Shown here piece by piece: positions 52,433-63,355 of a DNA stretch of 64,000 bases. Source of the stretch: Roseovarius salinarum (GTDB lineage: Bacteria > Pseudomonadota > Alphaproteobacteria > Rhodobacterales > Rhodobacteraceae); the NCBI RefSeq assembly GCF_002834145.1, contig NZ_PHNT01000001.1, forward strand, positions 199,303 to 263,302. Direction: 5' to 3'. The position numbers and the translations under genes were made by a program. Under the pieces are notes generated by a model. That model did not search any database and was not told where the DNA came from. It saw nothing but the letters and a program-made list of their open reading frames with translations. Each line of letters starts with the position of its first letter. Position 1 is the stretch's first letter.

Positions 52433-53005
52433 ATGGTTGTGCTCAACAAGATCTATACCAAGACCGGCGATGCCGGTGAAACCGCGCTGGGCAACGGTGC
52501 GCGCGTGGCCAAGCATGCGCTGCGGGTGGAAGCCTACGGCACGGTCGACGAGGTCAACGCCACCGTGGGGCTGGCCCGGCTGCAAGCCACCGGCGAGACG
52601 GACGCGGCGCTCGCGCGCATCCAGAACGACCTGTTCGACCTCGGGGCCGACCTGTGCCGCCCCGATCTGGCCAGCGACGCCGAAGCCGAGTACACCCCGC
52701 TGCGTGTCAGCGACGGCCAGGTCGCGCGGCTGGAATCCGAGATCGACGGGATGAACGCGGTGCTCGAGCCACTGCGCAGTTTCATCCTTCCCGGTGGCAG
52801 CGCGCTGGCGGCGCATCTGCACATGTGCCGCACCGTCGCCCGGCGGGCGGAACGCCTGACCGTCGAGCTGGCCACCACGGAAGAGGTGAACCCGGCCGCG
52901 GTGACCTACCTCAACCGGCTGTCCGACTGGTTCTTCGTGGCCGGTCGTGTCAGCAACGACAACGGCAACGACGACGTGCTCTGGACTCCCGGGGCCAACC
53001 GATAG
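52433..53005 (+). CDS. PduO-type cob(I)alamin adenosyltransferase
   Basis: 190 residues. The family start NKIYTKTGDAGETALGNG and the ATP-binding YGTVDEVNATVG are intact; RTVARRAERLTVEL and YLNRLSDWFFVAGR define the rest of the trimer active site. It attaches 5-prime-deoxyadenosyl to cob(I)alamin, making coenzyme B12 for enzymes such as methylmalonyl-CoA mutase. It follows the HIG1-like gene after one base and precedes etfB by 151 bp. No B12 riboswitch was recognised near it. Confidence 0.92.
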   Translation: MVVLNKIYTKTGDAGETALGNGARVAKHALRVEAYGTVDEVNATVGLARLQATGETDAALARIQNDLFDLGADLCRPDLASDAEAEYTPLRVSDGQVARLESEIDGMNAVLEPLRSFILPGGSALAAHLHMCRTVARRAERLTVELATTEEVNPAAVTYLNRLSDWFFVAGRVSNDNGNDDVLWTPGANR

Positions 53006-53156
53006 CCCGCGAGAGGCAATCTTTCCGACGCGACGTCGCCGGGCGCAAAGGTGACGATTTTGCCCTGTTGCGCCCCAGACGAAGGCGATATGAACGCGCA
53101 AGAGAGTTCGGGAGAGTCGGTGTCGGCTCTTCGCCAATTCAAGGGAGACCATGCAA

Positions 53157-53915
53157 ATGAAGGTGCTTGTGCCTGTCAAACGCGTGATCGACTACAACGT
53201 GAAGGTCCGCGTTAAGGCGGATGGCAGCGGTGTCGATCTGGCCAACGTGAAGATGTCGATGAACCCCTTCGACGAGATCGCCGTCGAGGAGGCCATCCGC
53301 CTGAAGGAGGCCGGCAAGGCCGAAGAGGTCGTCGCCGTCTCGATCGGCGTGAAACAGGCGCAGGAAACGCTGCGCACGGCCCTGGCGATGGGCGCCGACC
53401 GTGCGATCCTGGTCACCGCGGCCGATGACGTGCATACCGACATCGAACCGCTGTCGGTTGCGCAGATCCTGGCCAAGGTTGTCGAGGAAGAGGAGCCCGG
53501 CCTCGTGCTGTGCGGCAAGCAGGCCATCGACAACGACATGAACGCCACCGGGCAGATGCTGGGCGCGCTGCTGGGGTGGAGCCAGGCGATGTATGCCAAC
53601 AACATCGACATCGAGGGCGACCACGCCGTCGTCACCCGCGAAGTCGATGGCGGCCTGCAGACCATCAAGGTGAAGATGCCGGCGATCGTGTCCACCGACC
53701 TGCGTCTCAACGAGCCGCGCTATGCCTCTTTGCCCAACATCATGAAGGCGAAGAAGAAGCCGCTGGACGAGAAGACGGCCGAGGACTACGGAGTCGACGT
53801 CACCCCGCGGCTGGAGGTCCTCAAGACCGAGGAGCCGCCGGCGCGCAAGGCGGGCGAGATCGTGGGCTCGATCGATGAACTTGTCGAGAAACTCAAGGAA
53901 GCGGGGGCTGTGTGA
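53157..53915 (+). CDS. etfB: Electron transfer flavoprotein beta subunit
   Basis: 252 residues, exactly the Paracoccus/Rhodobacter type. [19 protein letters not shown] leads to [14 protein letters not shown] and [10 protein letters not shown], the AMP-binding region. With EtfA it passes electrons from acyl-CoA dehydrogenases to the quinone pool. ATG 53157 chosen over 53151 because GGGAGA (53143-53148) is then 8 bp away. Stop overlaps the etfA ATG by one base (TGATG). Confidence 0.96.
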   Translation: MKVLVPVKRVIDYNVKVRVKADGSGVDLANVKMSMNPFDEIAVEEAIRLKEAGKAEEVVAVSIGVKQAQETLRTALAMGADRAILVTAADDVHTDIEPLSVAQILAKVVEEEEPGLVLCGKQAIDNDMNATGQMLGALLGWSQAMYANNIDIEGDHAVVTREVDGGLQTIKVKMPAIVSTDLRLNEPRYASLPNIMKAKKKPLDEKTAEDYGVDVTPRLEVLKTEEPPARKAGEIVGSIDELVEKLKEAGAV

Positions 53916-54841
53916 TGGCTGTTCTTCTTCTTGCAGAAGTCAATGACGGCGAACTGTCGTGGGATGCCACCGCCAAGGCCGTGGCCGCGGCGAAGGAACT
54001 GGGCGATGTGACCGTGCTGTGTGCCGGCGCGACCTGTTCTGCCGCCGCCGAAGAGGCCGCGAAGATCGAGGGCGTGGCCAAGGTGCTCTGCGCCGAGCAC
54101 GACCTTTACGGTCACCGCCTGGCCGAGCCGGTGGCGCGCCTGATCGCGGACCTGGCTGCCGACTATGACCACGTTGTCGCACCGGCCACCACCGACGCCA
54201 AGAACATCCTGCCGCGCGTGGCCGCGTTGCTGGACGTGATGGTGATAACGGATGTCTCGGGTGTCGTGGATGCCGACACCTTCGAACGGCCGATCTACGC
54301 CGGCAACGCGGTGCAGACCGTCAAGTCGCGCGATGCCAAGAAGGTGGTCTCGATCCGCACGGCCAATTTCGACGCGGTGGGCGAACAGTCCGCGGCCTCG
54401 GTCGAGACCGTCGACGCCGCCGCCGACCCGGGCCTGAGCGAATGGGTCGAGGACAAGGTCGCCGAGTCCGACCGCCCCGAGCTGACGTCGGCCGGGGTCG
54501 TGGTTTCGGGCGGCCGTGGCGTGGGCTCGGAAGAGGACTTCCAGCTCATCGAGAAACTGGCGGACAAGCTGGGCGCGGCCGTCGGTGCGTCGCGCGCCGC
54601 GGTCGACTCGGGATTTGCTCCCAACGACTGGCAGGTGGGCCAGACCGGCAAGGTGGTGGCACCCGACCTCTACGTTGCGGTGGGCATCTCGGGGGCCATT
54701 CAGCACCTGGCGGGAATGAAGGACTCCAAGGTCATCGTCGCCATCAACAAGGACGAGGAGGCACCGATCTTTCAGGTCGCCGACTACGGCCTTGTCGCCG
54801 ACCTGTTCGAGGCGGTCCCGGAGATGACCGAGAAGCTCTGA
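53915..54841 (+). CDS. etfA: Electron transfer flavoprotein alpha subunit
   Basis: 308 residues. The N-terminal domain ([19 protein letters not shown]) and the C-terminal FAD domain with [44 protein letters not shown] and [19 protein letters not shown] (given in part) are characteristic. Binds FAD and couples to ETF:quinone oxidoreductase. Coupled translationally to etfB. A good terminator hairpin follows at 54879-54905. Confidence 0.96.
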   Translation: MAVLLLAEVNDGELSWDATAKAVAAAKELGDVTVLCAGATCSAAAEEAAKIEGVAKVLCAEHDLYGHRLAEPVARLIADLAADYDHVVAPATTDAKNILPRVAALLDVMVITDVSGVVDADTFERPIYAGNAVQTVKSRDAKKVVSIRTANFDAVGEQSAASVETVDAAADPGLSEWVEDKVAESDRPELTSAGVVVSGGRGVGSEEDFQLIEKLADKLGAAVGASRAAVDSGFAPNDWQVGQTGKVVAPDLYVAVGISGAIQHLAGMKDSKVIVAINKDEEAPIFQVADYGLVADLFEAVPEMTEKL

Positions 54842-54878
54842 CGCCGCGGCGTGTCGCGGCACATCTTGCACGGATTGG

Positions 54879-54905
54879 AAAGGCCTGCCGTCCGGCGGGC
54901 CTTTT
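54879..54905. terminator. Rho-independent-like terminator after etfA
   Basis: AAAGGCC-T-GCC (54879-54889) and GGC-G-GGCCTTT(T) (54894-54905) form a stem of ten Watson-Crick pairs plus one wobble, with U-tract following. It also overlaps the stop codon of the convergent DUF6473 gene, so it can serve both directions. Confidence 0.85.
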
Positions 54906-55750
54906 CACGTTCGCCCGGCCAGCTCCGAGACGACGGGTGCCAGCGCCACGGCCGTTTCCCGGTGAACGGCCGGGCCGGGAAGGCGCGCGGCGATCGGCGC
55001 CTCGACCGGCCCGAAAACCATGCCGCGTGTGCCGTCGGCGCGGGCTGGTTCGCTCGGGCAGACCGTGACGACCGAGGCCGCCTTCTCGCGTAGCGTTTCG
55101 ACCATCTCGGCCGTGACGAACGCCGGCGCCGCCCCGGCCTCGGCGGGGCCGCTGCCCGGATCTGACGCCGGCCCCGGCCGGGTCTGCATCCAGAGCAGGA
55201 CCGTCGGCACGCCGATCCGTTCGATCAGTTGTTTCATGCGCACCACCCAGGCGGTTTCGAGTTCGTCGCGCACCATGCGGAACCGTTCCGGGGAGGTCGC
55301 TTGAAGCCGTGCCAGGAGATGACCAGTGAAGTGGACCTCGGTGAAATCGACGTCCCGGAACACCGTCTGCAGCAGGTCCGAGGCTTCGACGAAACGATCG
55401 TTGCGCCGGGGATGCACCGTGTAGAACCGGTTCGAAAGGTTCGTGGCCGGCGGCAGTTGCAGCACCGCCAGCCGCGCGCCGCCCGCAGCGCCGATGAGCT
55501 CCGAATCGTTGAGGAAGACGTCGGGGCCGGCCTGCGCGCAGCCGAAATTCACGCATTTCACGCCCGTGGCCTCTTCCACCAGGGCGGGAAAGGGACGCGC
55601 CACGAAGCGGCCGTAAGTTTCGATTCCCCCGAGAAATGCGGCGTAGCATCCGTCCAGCCGGCGGCGCGGCCCGCGGAACAACAGCCGGGACTTGCCGTAC
55701 CGGCACGGCAGATAGTCGAGGGACGCCCCCGAAAGACGCTCGTAAGCCAT
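54905..55750 (-). CDS. DUF6473 family protein
   Basis: 281 residues. The start MAYERLSGASLDYLPCRYGKSRLLFRGPRR, given here as CRYGKSRLLFRGP, and the segment VNFGCAQAGPDVFLND belong to DUF6473, a family that I remember mostly from the Rhodobacterales. There is a Gly-rich GAAGGARLAVLQLP loop and a conserved RFYTVHPRRNDRF motif that suggests an SGNH-hydrolase-like or sulfotransferase-like fold, but no catalytic set is certain. Function unknown. ATG 55750 chosen with GGTGGG upstream; 55762 is an alternative. Convergent with etfA. Confidence 0.8.
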   Translation of the reverse strand: MAYERLSGASLDYLPCRYGKSRLLFRGPRRRLDGCYAAFLGGIETYGRFVARPFPALVEEATGVKCVNFGCAQAGPDVFLNDSELIGAAGGARLAVLQLPPATNLSNRFYTVHPRRNDRFVEASDLLQTVFRDVDFTEVHFTGHLLARLQATSPERFRMVRDELETAWVVRMKQLIERIGVPTVLLWMQTRPGPASDPGSGPAEAGAAPAFVTAEMVETLREKAASVVTVCPSEPARADGTRGMVFGPVEAPIAARLPGPAVHRETAVALAPVVSELAGRT

Positions 55751-55910
55751 TTCACCCACCATGAATTATTCACCCGTCGCCGAGAGTCGGGGCGCGGCGT
55801 TGCCAAAGCCCTAAAGCGTCAATTCGTTTCGATCTTTAAGCGGCGCGCCCCCTTGCGGCCCGGCGGGCGGCGGGCCTATGGTTGCCGCGCACAACGACGG
55901 GGGCAGGCGC

Positions 55911-56786
55911 ATGGACATCCGGAAAATCGGCGTCGTCGGCGCGGGGCAGATGGGCAACGGCATTGCCCACGTGATGGCGGCCGCGGGCTACGAGGTTCTT
56001 CTCAACGACGTCAGCCAGGAGGCCCTGGACAAGGGCCTGGCCACGATCCGCAAGAACATGGAGCGCCAGGTTTCCAAGGGGAAACTCGACAGGGGCGTCA
56101 TGGATGCCGCCCTCGCGCGGATCACGCCCACGCTCACGCTGACCGATCTTGCCGCGACCGACATGATCGTGGAATCGGCGACCGAGCGCGAGGAGATCAA
56201 GCAGGCCATCTTCGAGGAACTCGTGCCGCACCTTGAGCCGCACACGATCCTGACCTCGAACACCTCGTCGATCTCGATCACCCGGCTCGCCAGCCGCACC
56301 GACCGCCCCGGCAAGTTCATGGGCTTTCACTTCATGAACCCCGTTCCGGTGATGCAGCTCGTGGAACTGATCCGCGGCATCGCCACCGACCGGGAAACCT
56401 ATGACATCTGCCTGGGCGTGGTCGAAAACCTGGGCAAGACGGCCGCCAGCGCCGAGGACTTCCCGGCTTTCATCGTCAACCGGATCCTCATGCCGATGAT
56501 CAACGAGGCCGTCTACACGCTCTACGAGGGCGTGGGCAACGTCCGCTCGATCGACCGGTCGATGAAGCTGGGCGCCAACCACCCGATGGGGCCGCTCGAA
56601 CTGGCGGATTTCATCGGGTTGGACACCTGTCTTGCGATCATGAACGTGCTGCACGACGGGCTCGCGGACACGAAATACCGCCCCTGTCCGCTGCTGACGA
56701 AATACGTCGAGGCCGGTTGGCTGGGCCGCAAGACGGGGCGGGGCTTCTACGACTACAGCGGCGAGACGCCGGAACCGACGCGCTGA
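55911..56786 (+). CDS. 3-hydroxybutyryl-CoA dehydrogenase
   Basis: 291 residues. The NAD-binding motif [42 protein letters not shown], and C-terminal [30 protein letters not shown] are canonical of the HbdA/PaaH family. It interconverts acetoacetyl-CoA and (S)-3-hydroxybutyryl-CoA, feeding beta-oxidation or polyhydroxybutyrate metabolism. ETF genes upstream fit with fatty-acid oxidation. ATG 55911. It is followed by the repeated element at 56801. Confidence 0.95.
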   Translation: MDIRKIGVVGAGQMGNGIAHVMAAAGYEVLLNDVSQEALDKGLATIRKNMERQVSKGKLDRGVMDAALARITPTLTLTDLAATDMIVESATEREEIKQAIFEELVPHLEPHTILTSNTSSISITRLASRTDRPGKFMGFHFMNPVPVMQLVELIRGIATDRETYDICLGVVENLGKTAASAEDFPAFIVNRILMPMINEAVYTLYEGVGNVRSIDRSMKLGANHPMGPLELADFIGLDTCLAIMNVLHDGLADTKYRPCPLLTKYVEAGWLGRKTGRGFYDYSGETPEPTR

Positions 56787-56800
56787 GGCGGCGCCGGCGA

Positions 56801-56861
56801 GAGGGGGCGCTGCCCCCTCGGCCTTCGGCCTCACCCCCGGAGTATTTCGACCAAGGTGAAG
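56801..56861. repeat. Dispersed 61-bp intergenic element, copy B
   Basis: Matches 12463-12523 with two mismatches (CGC for CTC in the first hairpin loop; GACC for GCCC near the end). Lies between the hbd stop and the convergent pckA stop. The GAGGGGGC/GCCCCCTC arms and GGCC-TTC-GGCC mini-hairpin are retained. Confidence 0.85.
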
Positions 56862-56900
56862 ACCGGGGCCGCGGTTGCAGCCCCCGTCCCGGCGCCGGCC

Positions 56901-58499
<1,599 letters not shown>

Positions 58500-58647
58500 G
58501 GTCTTCAAGCTCCTGGTAGCCGCGGGCGTCGCGGCGGGTTTCCTTGCGTTCCGGCGCCGTGCGGCACGTGCGCCGGACGGGCTCGGCGGCCCGGATGGAC
58601 GGGTCTTAGCATGACGCTTCCGCGGATTAACAGGACGCATCCGCACA

Positions 58648-58680
58648 GTTAGCGCAACCACCTGAACGTTAGCGCAACCA
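58648..58680. promoter_or_regulatory. Tandem 13-bp direct repeat upstream of pckA
   Basis: GTTAGCGCAACCA occurs at 58648-58660 and again at 58668-58680, 20 bp apart (two helical turns), on the same face of DNA. The core GTTAGCGC recalls the GTTAGCGCTAAC-type LacI-family operators of central-carbon regulators. On the minus strand the proximal copy may overlap a -35 (TTGCGC, 18 bp, CTGTTA). Confidence 0.6.
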
Positions 58681-58797
58681 ACGCGCATTCCGTTGCCCCG
58701 CGAATCGCCGGGCAGCCGAAATCCGTGGCAATTCAATCATTTCTAAGGGAATTCTGCGCCAACTTGGGGTGCGCTTCCGGCGATTCGCAGTTTTGGA

Positions 58798-58827
58798 TTG
58801 ATTGTAAAGGGTGAAACAGCGCATAAT
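58798..58827 (+). promoter_or_regulatory. Possible chvI promoter
   Basis: TTGATT (58798-58803), an 18-bp spacer and CATAAT (58822-58827) precede chvI by about 40 bp. Both hexamers are good by alphaproteobacterial standards, and the region is AT-rich. Confidence 0.5.
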
Positions 58828-58867
58828 GCGCGAAAAAACAGGCACCAGAGCAGAATAGGAAATCACG

Positions 58868-59569
58868 ATGTCAAAGATCGCCCTTGTGGACGATGACAGG
58901 AACATCCTGACGTCCGTCTCCATGACCCTTGAGGCAGAGGGGTTCGAAGTCGAGACCTACAACGACGGCCAGCAGGCCTTCGACGCGTTCAGCAAGAGGC
59001 TTCCCGACATGGCCGTGCTGGATATCAAGATGCCGCGGATGGACGGGATGGACCTGTTGCAGCGCCTTCGCCAGAAGTCTGCCATTCCCGTGATCTTCCT
59101 GACCTCGAAGGACGAGGAGATCGACGAGGTTCTGGGCCTGCGCATGGGCGCCGACGACTATGTGAAAAAGCCGTTCTCGCAGCGTCTGCTGGTGGAGCGT
59201 ATCCGCGCGTTGCTGCGCCGGCAGGATGCTATCGCGGGCGATCTTCCCCCCGACAGCGAGGACACCAAGGTGATCGAGCGCGGCGCGCTGCGCATGGACC
59301 CGCTGCGCCACGCCGTGACCTGGAAGGGAGAGGACGTCTCGCTCACGGTAACGGAATTCCTCTTGCTGCAGGCGCTCGCGCAGCGCCCCGGGTTCGTCAA
59401 GAGCCGCGACCAGCTGATGGATGTCGCCTACGACGACCAGGTCTATGTCGACGATCGCACGATCGACAGCCACATCAAGCGCCTGCGCAAGAAACTCAGG
59501 TCCGTCGATTCCGAGTTCTCGGCGATCGAGACGCTCTACGGCATAGGCTACAGGTACAACGAAGAGTAG
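58868..59569 (+). CDS. chvI: Response regulator ChvI
   Basis: 233 residues, OmpR/PhoB class. Receiver domain: ALVDDDRNI, phospho-acceptor Asp in [13 protein letters not shown], Lys in YVKKPF; winged-helix DNA-binding domain with [13 protein letters not shown] and [19 protein letters not shown], shown in part as [13 protein letters not shown]. ChvI controls envelope, acid response and carbon-use genes in alphaproteobacteria. Divergent from pckA; sensor chvG starts directly after its stop. Confidence 0.96.
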   Translation: MSKIALVDDDRNILTSVSMTLEAEGFEVETYNDGQQAFDAFSKRLPDMAVLDIKMPRMDGMDLLQRLRQKSAIPVIFLTSKDEEIDEVLGLRMGADDYVKKPFSQRLLVERIRALLRRQDAIAGDLPPDSEDTKVIERGALRMDPLRHAVTWKGEDVSLTVTEFLLLQALAQRPGFVKSRDQLMDVAYDDQVYVDDRTIDSHIKRLRKKLRSVDSEFSAIETLYGIGYRYNEE

Positions 59570-61279
59570 ATGGCACTTGCCGAGAGAACGGACGTGCGGG
59601 ACACAAGGACGCAGGACAGCGGGGACGTCGTCCTTGGGGACGATTTCGTGGCGCCCGACAACATCGTCGAGGACGAGTTGCGTGAGCGCCGCGAGAACCG
59701 CGGTTTCATCTCCCTGCGCGCGTCGCCTCTCACCCGCAAGATCATCACGTTCAACCTGATCGCGCTGAATGTCCTGGTCGCCGGCATCCTGTATCTGAAT
59801 GCGTCGCGCGACGGGTTGGCGCTGCAACGCGCCAATGGCCTCGTGGGCGAGGCCGAACTGGTCGCCGACGTGCTCGAGGCGCAGATGCCGGCCGGTGCGC
59901 CGGTCAACCTGATCACGGGCGACGGGGCCGACGTCGGCCGCACGCTCGAGGGGCTCGATATCCGTTCGGGTGTCGAGGTTTTCGTGTTCGACGACCGCGG
60001 CACGCTTGCCGGCCACCGGGTTGGCGGCACCGCCGGGCGCGGAATGGCCTACGATCCCCGCCCGACCGTCATCACCGACGCGCTGAGCGCTGCCTGGGCC
60101 TGGATCTCCAGGCCTTTCTCGTCCGATGAGGGCGACCGGCCACCGCCCTCGGTCGAGGAACAGGCCCGCGCGCTCGTTGCCGATACCGTCGCGCGTGGCA
60201 CGCAGGTTGCCGGCGATGGCGACGGCCGGTCTGCGTTCGTCGTCGCCACGCCCGTGGAACACGAGGGCAAGGCAATCGGCGCCGTCACGCTGGCCAGCAC
60301 GTCGGGGGAGATCGACAATCTGGTCCGCGCCGAACGTGAACGCGTCCTGCAGATGTTCATCATCGCGACGCTGGTGTCCATCGGGCTCAGCCTGATCCTG
60401 GCCTCTACCATCGCAAACCCGCTGGCCGATCTCGCCTCCGCGGCGGAAATCGGCGGCAACCGCGACCGGTCCCGGCGCGGCAAGGGGCGGGTGCGGATCC
60501 CGGACCTGACGGCACGCCCCGACGAGATCGGCCGCCTGTCGGGCGCGCTGCGCGGCATGGTGGCAGCCCTATACCAGCGCATCGACAGCAACGAGCAATT
60601 CGCCGCGGACGTCGCGCACGAGATCAAGAACCCCCTGGCATCTTTGCGCTCCGCGGTGGGGACAATGCGGGTCGCCAAGAAACCCGAGCAACGCGAGAAG
60701 CTGCTCGACGTGATCGAGCACGACGTGCGCCGTCTGGACCGCCTGGTCAGCGACATCTCGAATGCCTCTCGACTCGACAGCGAACTGGTCAAGGAGGAAC
60801 AGGAGGCCTTCGACCTGCTGAACATGCTGCGCGGCCTGACCGAGTACCTCGGCGACGAGGCCCGCGGCAAGGGCGTGGAGTTCATCACCGATTTCCCGGA
60901 CCACCCGATCGTGATCACGGGGCTGGAGCCTCGGCTGGCGCAGGTCTTCGTGAACCTGATCACCAACGCCATCAGCTTCTGCGAGGACGGCGATGCGATC
61001 CGCGTCTGGGCCCGCAAGCGTGACAACCGCGTGCTTGTCGTGGTCGAGGACACCGGCCCCGGCATTCCCGAGGAGGCGCTCACGAAGGTTTTCGACCGCT
61101 TCTATTCGCAGCGCGACGAGAAGGAGTTCGGCAACAACTCCGGCCTCGGGCTGGCGATCTCCAAGCAGATCGTCGAGGCGCACGGCGGCGTCATCTGGGC
61201 CGAGAACATCCGCCCCACCGAGGCCGACATCACCTCCGAACCGCTGGGCGCGCGTTTCGTGGTCGGCCTGCCGGTCTGA
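59570..61279 (+). CDS. chvG: Sensor histidine kinase ChvG
   Basis: 569 residues. A basic/acidic N-terminus (1-50), TM1 (about 60-80), a periplasmic sensor (85-245, with the ChvG N-terminal stimulus-sensing domain), TM2 (about 255-275), HAMP and kinase core: phospho-acceptor VAHEIKNPLASL, N-box VFVNLITNAISF, G1 VEDTGPGIP, G2 NNSGLGLAIS. Begins at the first base after the chvI stop. Senses a periplasmic signal, probably acid or cell-wall stress via ExoR-type regulators in rhizobia; no exoR is in the window. Confidence 0.95.
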   Translation: MALAERTDVRDTRTQDSGDVVLGDDFVAPDNIVEDELRERRENRGFISLRASPLTRKIITFNLIALNVLVAGILYLNASRDGLALQRANGLVGEAELVADVLEAQMPAGAPVNLITGDGADVGRTLEGLDIRSGVEVFVFDDRGTLAGHRVGGTAGRGMAYDPRPTVITDALSAAWAWISRPFSSDEGDRPPPSVEEQARALVADTVARGTQVAGDGDGRSAFVVATPVEHEGKAIGAVTLASTSGEIDNLVRAERERVLQMFIIATLVSIGLSLILASTIANPLADLASAAEIGGNRDRSRRGKGRVRIPDLTARPDEIGRLSGALRGMVAALYQRIDSNEQFAADVAHEIKNPLASLRSAVGTMRVAKKPEQREKLLDVIEHDVRRLDRLVSDISNASRLDSELVKEEQEAFDLLNMLRGLTEYLGDEARGKGVEFITDFPDHPIVITGLEPRLAQVFVNLITNAISFCEDGDAIRVWARKRDNRVLVVVEDTGPGIPEEALTKVFDRFYSQRDEKEFGNNSGLGLAISKQIVEAHGGVIWAENIRPTEADITSEPLGARFVVGLPV

Positions 61280-61282
61280 GAC

Positions 61283-61723
61283 ATGGCCGGCGCCGAAACC
61301 GCGGAGGAGGCGGAAACCGTACACGCCACGACTGTCGCGCTGGACGGTCGCGGCGTCCTGATCCGCGGCGCTGCGGGCACCGGGAAATCGGCACTGGCGC
61401 TCGCGCTTCTGGCGCAGGGCGCGCAGCTGGTGGCCGACGATCGCACCCTGGTATGGCGCAACGGCGATGTCGTGATGGCCGATGCCCCCCGGGCGATCCG
61501 TGGGCTGATCGAGGCCCGCGGCGTCGGTATCCTCGGAATGCCGCCGGCCGGGCCCGTCGCGCTGGATCTGGTCGTCACCATGGACCGGGCCGAACCCGAC
61601 CGGCTGCCGCCGTTCCGCGAGGCAACCGTTCTCGGCCGTGCGCTGCCGGAGCTGTGGAATCCGGGCACCGGCCATTTTCCTGCGGCGGTGTTGCTATATC
61701 TGCGTCACGAAAGACGCGCGTGA
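61283..61723 (+). CDS. hprK: HPr kinase/phosphorylase, short alphaproteobacterial form
   Basis: 146 residues, only the C-terminal catalytic domain. Walker A IRGAAGTGKSALAL and the HprK signature IEARGVGILGM; it lacks the N-terminal domain of Gram-positive HprK, as in other alphaproteobacteria. It phosphorylates HPr on Ser46. It starts 3 bp after chvG. The target Ser in HPr is conserved (see ptsH). It presumably controls PTS-linked regulation rather than sugar uptake. Confidence 0.95.
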   Translation: MAGAETAEEAETVHATTVALDGRGVLIRGAAGTGKSALALALLAQGAQLVADDRTLVWRNGDVVMADAPRAIRGLIEARGVGILGMPPAGPVALDLVVTMDRAEPDRLPPFREATVLGRALPELWNPGTGHFPAAVLLYLRHERRA

Positions 61724-61735
61724 AGGAGTGCCTTG

Positions 61736-62668
61736 ATGCACGATCAGACAAAGGAAGCCCCGCGGGTGATCCTTGTCACCGGTCCTTCGGGCGCCGGTCG
61801 CAGCACCGCGATCCGTGCGCTCGAAGACATGGGCTACGAGGCGATCGACAACCTGCCGCTCAGCCTTTTGCCGCGGCTCGCGGCGGGGCCCGCGCCGGAA
61901 CGCCCTCTGGCGTTGGGGGTGGACGCGCGCAACCGCGATTTCTCGACCAACGCGCTGATCGCGCTGATCGACGAGTTCGCCGCCAATGCGCCGTTGCAGA
62001 TGGACGTGCTTTACATCGACTGCCGCACCGACGTGCTGCTGCGGCGGTTTTCCGAAACGCGACGGCGCCATCCGCTGGCGCCCGCCGAAAGCCCCGAGCA
62101 GGGCATCGCGCGTGAATTCGACCTTTTGAGGCCGATCCGGGCCCGCGCCGACGTGCTGCTGGACACCTCCGAGATGTCGCCGCACGACCTGCGGGCGGAC
62201 ATCGAACGCTGGTTCGCGCCCGGCGCCGGGGGCGAGCTGGCGGTGTCGGTGCAGTCGTTTTCCTACAAGCGGGGCTTGCCGCGGGCAGTCGACATGGTCT
62301 TCGATTGCCGTTTCTTGTCGAATCCCTACTGGGACGAGGCGCTGCGCGACAGCGACGGGCGCGCGCCGGCGGTTGCCGATTACGTCAGGGCGGATGCACT
62401 GTTCGACCCGTTCTTTTCCAAGGTGCGGACGTTGACCGAGATGCTGCTGCCCGCCTATGTCGCCGAGGGGAAGGCACATCTGTCCATCGCCTTCGGCTGC
62501 ACCGGCGGGCGCCACCGCTCAGTCGTGGTGGCAGAAACTTTGGCGGGGGCACTTGCGGATGCCGGCTGGCAGGTGTCAATAAGACATCGCGAATTGGAGC
62601 GGCTTGACATCCGGCCGTCCGATTCCCCCGCAAGGAACGATACAAAGCTGAAGGAAAAGGGGCGTTGA
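61736..62668 (+). CDS. rapZ: RapZ-family nucleotide-binding protein
   Basis: 310 residues. P-loop GPSGAGRST with Arg at the Lys position (common in alphaproteobacteria), [18 protein letters not shown], and C-terminal [14 protein letters not shown], which in E. coli RapZ is needed for RNA binding and glmS control. Alphaproteobacterial members lie in this PTS-Ntr locus; their RNA target is not established. ATG 61736 with GGAG site preferred to TTG 61733. Its stop overlaps the EIIA start (TTGA). Confidence 0.93.
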   Translation: MHDQTKEAPRVILVTGPSGAGRSTAIRALEDMGYEAIDNLPLSLLPRLAAGPAPERPLALGVDARNRDFSTNALIALIDEFAANAPLQMDVLYIDCRTDVLLRRFSETRRRHPLAPAESPEQGIAREFDLLRPIRARADVLLDTSEMSPHDLRADIERWFAPGAGGELAVSVQSFSYKRGLPRAVDMVFDCRFLSNPYWDEALRDSDGRAPAVADYVRADALFDPFFSKVRTLTEMLLPAYVAEGKAHLSIAFGCTGGRHRSVVVAETLAGALADAGWQVSIRHRELERLDIRPSDSPARNDTKLKEKGR

Positions 62669-63057
62669 TCGGCATCGTGATCGTGGCGCACGGCGGCCTG
62701 GCCACCGAATACCTCGCAGCGATCGAACATATCGTCGGCGCCCAACCCGGCGTGCGCGCGATCGGGATCGAGAACGATCACGACCGTGCGGCCAAGCAGG
62801 CCGACATCTGCGCCGCGGCGGACGCGGTCGATACCGGCGACGGGGTGATCATCGTGACCGACATGTTCGGTGGCTCGCCCTCCAACCTTTCGCTGCGGGC
62901 CTGCGCGGTCGAGAACCGCCGCATCGTGTACGGCGCGAATCTTCCGCTTCTGATCAAGCTGGCGAAATCCCGCCACCTGTCGGTGCCCGACGCCGCGCGC
63001 GCGGCGCTGGAGGCCGGGCGGAAGTATATCGACAGCCAGACCGCCACGCCGGAGTGA
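62665..63057 (+). CDS. PTS EIIA (mannose-family) protein
   Basis: 130 residues from TTG 62665, overlapping the rapZ stop. The His9 phospho-acceptor is in [10 protein letters not shown], and the [12 protein letters not shown] motif marks the mannose-type EIIA fold. No EIIB/EIIC permease genes are near, so it is thought to be regulatory. Accepts phosphate from HPr. Confidence 0.93.
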   Translation: MIGIVIVAHGGLATEYLAAIEHIVGAQPGVRAIGIENDHDRAAKQADICAAADAVDTGDGVIIVTDMFGGSPSNLSLRACAVENRRIVYGANLPLLIKLAKSRHLSVPDAARAALEAGRKYIDSQTATPE

Positions 63058-63066
63058 AGGCCCCCA

Positions 63067-63345
63067 ATGTCCGAGACCGTGACCCGAAAATTCGAGATTC
63101 TGAACGAGAAAGGCCTTCACGCGCGGGCGTCGGCCAAGTTGGTCGAGGTGGTCGAGGGCTTCGACGCCAGCGCCGAGATCGTGCACAATGGCCAGTCGGC
63201 CAGTGCCGACAGCATCATGGGTCTTTTGATGTTGGCAGCATCGAAAGGAACGACTATTGACCTGCAGGCGAGCGGCCCCGACGCCGGCCCGCTGGCCGAT
63301 GCCGTGGAGGCGCTGGTGGCTGACAAGTTCGGCGAAGACATGTAG
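63067..63345 (+). CDS. ptsH: Phosphocarrier protein HPr
   Basis: 92 residues. The phosphorylation site KGLHARASAKL carries the active His and following Arg; the regulatory Ser lies in ADSIMGLLML, the target of HprK. It transfers phosphate from EI (outside window) to EIIA. Starts 10 bp after EIIA. Confidence 0.96.
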   Translation: MSETVTRKFEILNEKGLHARASAKLVEVVEGFDASAEIVHNGQSASADSIMGLLMLAASKGTTIDLQASGPDAGPLADAVEALVADKFGEDM

Positions 63346-63355
63346 GGGCGCATCC

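Larger units (their letters stand above)
58500..58867. promoter_or_regulatory. pckA-chvI divergent regulatory region (368 bp)
   Basis: The only stretch in the window longer than 300 bp with no gene. It holds the tandem 13-bp repeat (58648-58680), an AT-rich half (58730-58860) with the putative chvI promoter, and a GC-rich half next to pckA. It probably drives both genes. Confidence 0.7.
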
